Assembly: GCA_012295275.1 (NCBI GenBank)
Contig: CM022677.1
Span: 8,500,014 to 8,532,513, forward strand
Direction: 5' to 3'
Length of the DNA stretch: 32,500 bases
Origin: Chrysomallon squamiferum
Lineage: Eukaryota; Mollusca; Gastropoda; Neomphalida; Peltospiridae
Below are positions 30,929-32,500 of the stretch, in pieces. Position 1 is the stretch's first letter; each line of letters begins with the position of its first letter. A program made the translations under genes and the position numbers. The notes under the pieces are model-generated. The model saw only the letters and a program-made list of their open reading frames with translations, was not told where the DNA came from and made no database searches.

Positions 30929-32500
30929 CACACACACACACACATACACATCAGACACATAGACACAAAGACACACAATAGACACATATACAGACACACA
31001 CACAAACACACACATACACACACACACACACACACCCACACACACACCTATCATTCAGCTGAGTATCTATGAATAATAGTGTCTTTACAATTGTACCCAG
31101 AGATATCCGTCGTTAATAAACTTTAGTTAACTTTACCTCAGTGACATCCACTGATTAGTCATATTATAGTCACTGTCATAATTATTAAATAAATAAATAA
31201 ATACATTTAATATTAATAGTATATACAAACACACCCATACACATACATATTTACATATATAAATCAAATAACAAGTAAATTAAAATAGAGATAGAGATTT
31301 GTTTTTTAAATTAGTTTATTAATAATTATAACTTTTAAAATGCTGTGGCTGGAGTAAATGATAACCTGTTGTTACTGTCAGTGTATGGATATCTTTTTTC
31401 AACAAAAGAACTTTATAACAATGTGATATTTAGAATATGACTGAAAATATATGTAATAATTATATTTTTAGTTAAGTTTGTATAAATTGTATCATTTGCT
31501 TATTAATATTAATATTATTAAAATATAAAAAAATAAAATAAAAGTGTTGTTTGTACCTAGTTTCTTGGATCATGGCATGACCCTCAGTATGGGTCAGTGA
31601 GCCATTACAAACCTTGTTACAAAACAAGATACTGATGGACAACATCAGTCAGACACAAACCCACAGCCAAACCAACTCTGTTGTAATCCACAAGTAAGGT
31701 ATTTTTAACAAAATGAATAATCAGGATTTATAGTGGTGACAGTTTAGGTGTCATGGCAGATAGAAAACTGGATTATCTGTTTCAAGCAAACCTAAGCTGG
31801 TGGGCCTACAGATTAAGAAAGTTTTAAAATGGTTGATGAATTTCATGAAGCTGTCTCTAACCTTAGTTTCTGTGAATTAATATCAAATGAAAAAGTATAT
31901 AATAAAAACAAATCGATAAATAAACTGTCACAGGGAGAAGTATTATCATTTTTAAATTAACAAAAAGAACCAAAAAATTCTGCAGATATTACAGAAATTA
32001 AATCAGCAGATTAATTCATTAAGCAATAAATAATATTAATTTATTAATTTATGAGGTTTTTGCTTGAAACTATAAATATTTTTTATTAATGTTTCCCTTA
32101 AGTTTCTTGTTTACTCTGATATGAACTTTTATTTATTATTTTTTTTTCACTGAAGAAGTACGTCTTCCAGTAATATTTGTTTTATTACATTTGTTTTATA
32201 AAGATAACTGTACTAAGCCTGATAGCTACTTTTCATGCTTTTTATCAGATGTAAGAATTATTTGAATCTAATATTTATAATAATTTAAAAATTTACTCCT
32301 CAAAAAACAACAGCATCACAAATAAAATATTCTAATGAAATTAAAAATAATTATATATATATGTATGTATATACACCCACACATTTTATATGATTTGCTA
32401 TCAGATACGGAGATCAAAAATATTCTCACACAGAAAACAAAGATCTGCTGTTCTGCATATTAAACAGAAATCTTGAAGCACACAAAACATGTAAATGTGA
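29392..32500. other. AT-rich intergenic DNA right of the transposon nest
   Basis: A-rich stretches with AATAAA-type runs (29400-30800), the microsatellites listed separately, and a more complex stretch at 31560-31870 with no recognisable product. No gene found. Confidence 0.5.
30774..31046. repeat. (AAT)n and (CA)n microsatellites
   Basis: (AAT)n at about 30774-30820 and (CA)n at 30883-30927, continuing as an imperfect CA-rich tract to 31046. Confidence 0.9.

Noticed and set aside
1-32500. CRISPR-like arrays and prokaryotic systems
   Set aside because: The tandem arrays have no conserved-repeat/unique-spacer pattern, and the spliced gene and transposon types show this is animal DNA.

Overview
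This is nuclear DNA from an animal. It is very AT-rich, full of (TG/CA)n, (CT)n, (TA)n and (AAT)n microsatellites, and contains one spliced gene whose short exons are clearly richer in GC than their introns. The density of simple repeats, the invertebrate-style exon sequence and a ZBED/hAT-type transposon suggest a lophotrochozoan, most likely a cephalopod mollusc. That placement is inference.

Layout. 1-14,500 is intergenic: microsatellites, several degenerate minisatellites, a 219-bp segment present twice in direct orientation (3987-4205 and 4491-4709), a pair of ~150-bp inverted repeats (6171-6337 and 8199-8353) and small foldbacks. 14,640-15,000 and 16,100-16,330 are two CpG-rich islands in an otherwise CpG-poor background. 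The second has a YY1-like motif and a good splice donor, so it is the best candidate for the promoter and non-coding first exon of the downstream gene.

17,844-23,740 (+) holds a complete HMG20A-like gene. I joined ten coding exons by reading frame and splice sites into a predicted 355-residue HMG-box/coiled-coil protein. In vertebrates this family works with or against the LSD1-CoREST co-repressor. Intron 3 appears to be of the GC-AG class, the exon 2 donor lies inside a (GT)n microsatellite, and the C-terminus has two possible endings.

25,688-29,391 is a nest of two DNA transposons with both insertions resolved to the base. The outer one is a MULE-type element (25,697-29,382, 9-bp target duplication) that keeps only a FLYWCH zinc-finger fragment. 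A 2,861-bp hAT element (26,405-29,265, 8-bp target duplication) inserted into it. The hAT carries a minus-strand BED-finger transposase broken by two frameshifts and a stop. 29,392-32,500 is AT-rich, repeat-laden intergenic DNA in which I see no gene.

I found no rRNA, tRNA, CRISPR array or prokaryotic operon. No new multi-gene system is evident. The most interesting items are the nested transposons, the unusual splice sites of the HMG20A gene and the large duplicated or inverted intergenic segments.
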